A stretch of 6,898 nucleotides of DNA, from contig JAHEFU010000155.1 in the NCBI GenBank assembly GCA_024645305.1, positions 1-6,898 of the forward strand, in the 5' to 3' direction. Origin of the DNA: Planctomycetales bacterium. Its GTDB lineage: Bacteria > 4484-113 > JAFGCY01. The notes beneath the pieces were generated by a model. That model searched no databases. It had not been told where the DNA came from and saw only the letters and a program-made list of their open reading frames with translations. The position numbers were made by a program, and so were the translations under genes. Positions 5,969-6,898 of this stretch are shown one piece after another (positions within the stretch are counted from its first letter, which is position 1; each line of letters opens with the position of its first letter).

Positions 5969-6898
5969 TTACTTTCCGAGCAGTTCAGCAATCGCGGCTT
6001 CCCACTGGGCACCCGCACCACCGAGCAGAGAGCTCTTGGTACCGCGGCGGGCATTTCCGTCGAAGTCGTACAGAAGTGTACGCGGAACGGACTTGCCGGC
6101 TGCGCCGTACTGCGGCCAGTAATCGTAGATCGTCGGGTGCTGGTCCCACTGGATACCGGAGCCGGCTTCAGAGCCATTCCAGTAATACAGGTACTGGCTG
6201 TTCCAGCCCATACCGTTCTTCCAGTCGTCAATCACGGCCTGCATACTGTAGGTATCCAGGCAGGTGAACTGGACATAACCATCGGGACCATGGTTGTTGG
6301 CCCAGGCATTCATGTCAGGCATCTCTGCCTCACAGGGTCCACACCACAGCTCACCGTAGTTGAGAGTGATGACCTTCTTGCCAAAGTAATCGGAGAAGCT
6401 CTCGTAATTCGCCGGTGTGCCGTACTCCTTGTCGTGCGGACCGGTCCAGTCGCTCCAGTGCTGCTGGATGGTCTCGCCACTGACATTGTCGATCATGGCA
6501 TGGCTGGTCACGATCAGGTCAAGTGTAGCCTGGTCGTTCTCCGCACCGCTGTGCGCCGTCACGGTCACAGTCACCTTGCCGACGGGGGCTCCATCAACAT
6601 TCCATGTGACGCTGCTGCCGGTTCCGCTGATGGTACCCGCAGAGGCGCTCCAGTCAACGCTGGTGGGAGTCTGGTCGGTGATGATCGTCAAAGTGGCAGG
6701 ACCTTCCGAACCACTGGTGTGGTGTGTGATCTTGCTGGTTGTGAATTCCTGGATGGTGATCGGCAGGATCACAACCTCACTCGGCATGCTGCTGACCATG
6801 TCGCTGAAGTCACTCTCACCTTCGTTGGTGAGGGTGGTCACGACATACTCATAGGTTGTGCCGACAATCAGGCCGGAGTCAATGTAACTCTTCTCCAG
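5969..6898 (-). CDS. FN3 and Ig-like domain protein ending in a TlpA-type thioredoxin domain (5' end outside window)
   Basis: The frame runs off the right edge, so the start is not in the window; 309 residues are visible. The first 40 or so (YIDSGLIVGTTYEYVVTTLT, NEGESDFSD, SSMP) are the end of a fibronectin type III domain. Residues about 64-131 form an Ig/PKD-like beta domain (VDWSASAGTISGTGSSVTW, then KVTVTVTAHSG and LDLIVT). The thioredoxin fold covers about 165-309, with GELWCGPCEAEMPDMNAWA carrying the redox cysteines (186 and 189) and SVPRTLLYDFDG carrying the cis-proline (272), as in TlpA/ResA-like and redoxin proteins. About 84 residues separate CGPC from the cis-Pro, and this stretch is rich in Trp, Tyr and Asn. 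The domain mix implies an exported protein acting on disulfides outside the cytoplasm, but a signal peptide cannot be checked. Whether it reduces, oxidises or merely binds a partner is unknown. A strong terminator follows. Confidence 0.85.
   Translation of the reverse strand: MEKSYIDSGLIVGTTYEYVVTTLTNEGESDFSDMVSSMPSEVVILPITIQEFTTSKITHHTSGSEGPATLTIITDQTPTSVDWSASAGTISGTGSSVTWNVDGAPVGKVTVTVTAHSGAENDQATLDLIVTSHAMIDNVSGETIQQHWSDWTGPHDKEYGTPANYESFSDYFGKKVITLNYGELWCGPCEAEMPDMNAWANNHGPDGYVQFTCLDTYSMQAVIDDWKNGMGWNSQYLYYWNGSEAGSGIQWDQHPTIYDYWPQYGAAGKSVPRTLLYDFDGNARRGTKSSLLGGAGAQWEAAIAELLGK

Noticed and set aside
5851..6231. Upstream in-frame extension of fliS to an earlier ATG
   Set aside because: The extension overlaps the 3' end of the FN3/TlpA gene and crosses the intrinsic terminator. 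Its translation shows no FliS similarity, and the FliS N-terminal helix begins right after the ATG at 5850.

Overview
This is a gene-dense, fairly GC-rich bacterial window holding eight protein-coding genes, two of them cut by the window edges. I see no RNA genes, insertion sequences, CRISPR arrays or long repeats. FliS implies flagellar motility. The secreted protease with a C-terminal dockerin-like calcium module, and the exported-looking protein that joins fibronectin III and Ig-like domains to a TlpA-type thioredoxin, suggest a Gram-negative environmental heterotroph, perhaps a planctomycete-like or FCB-type lineage known from metagenomes. The window has no marker that fixes the phylum, so this is a guess.

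Layout. Positions 1-587 (+) hold the C-terminal part of a TMEM43-like membrane protein. A convergent nitrilase-superfamily amidase (YafV/Nit2-like) lies at 600-1340 (-). Divergent from it, across a 67-base gap with promoter-like elements, is a small VOC/PhnB-like glyoxalase-fold protein at 1408-1815 (+). It is followed by an unrecognised two-helix membrane protein with a long charged coiled coil (1891-2769, +) and, 20 bases later, a MazG-type NTP pyrophosphohydrolase with an unusual insertion (2790-3446, +). After a TATAAT box comes a secreted subtilisin-like (S8) protease (3512-5218, +). Convergent with it is a lengthened FliS flagellar export chaperone (5284-5850, -). A strong intrinsic terminator (5913-5943, -) separates fliS from the gene upstream, whose 3' end is the FN3/Ig/TlpA protein (5969-6898, -, running off the window).

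How the genes relate. No single pathway joins them. Nitrilase, MazG and VOC proteins are usually housekeeping, repair or detoxification functions. The S8 protease and the FN3/TlpA protein are extracytoplasmic and fit a secreted degradative or surface lifestyle. The only likely operon pairing is the coiled-coil membrane protein with mazG, possibly with the VOC gene at the head. The most notable items are protein architectures: a FliS with a FliT-like tail, a MazG whose two metal-binding half-sites are separated by about 60 extra residues, and a thioredoxin domain at the end of an FN3/Ig-like protein. I do not see convincing evidence of a new multigene system.
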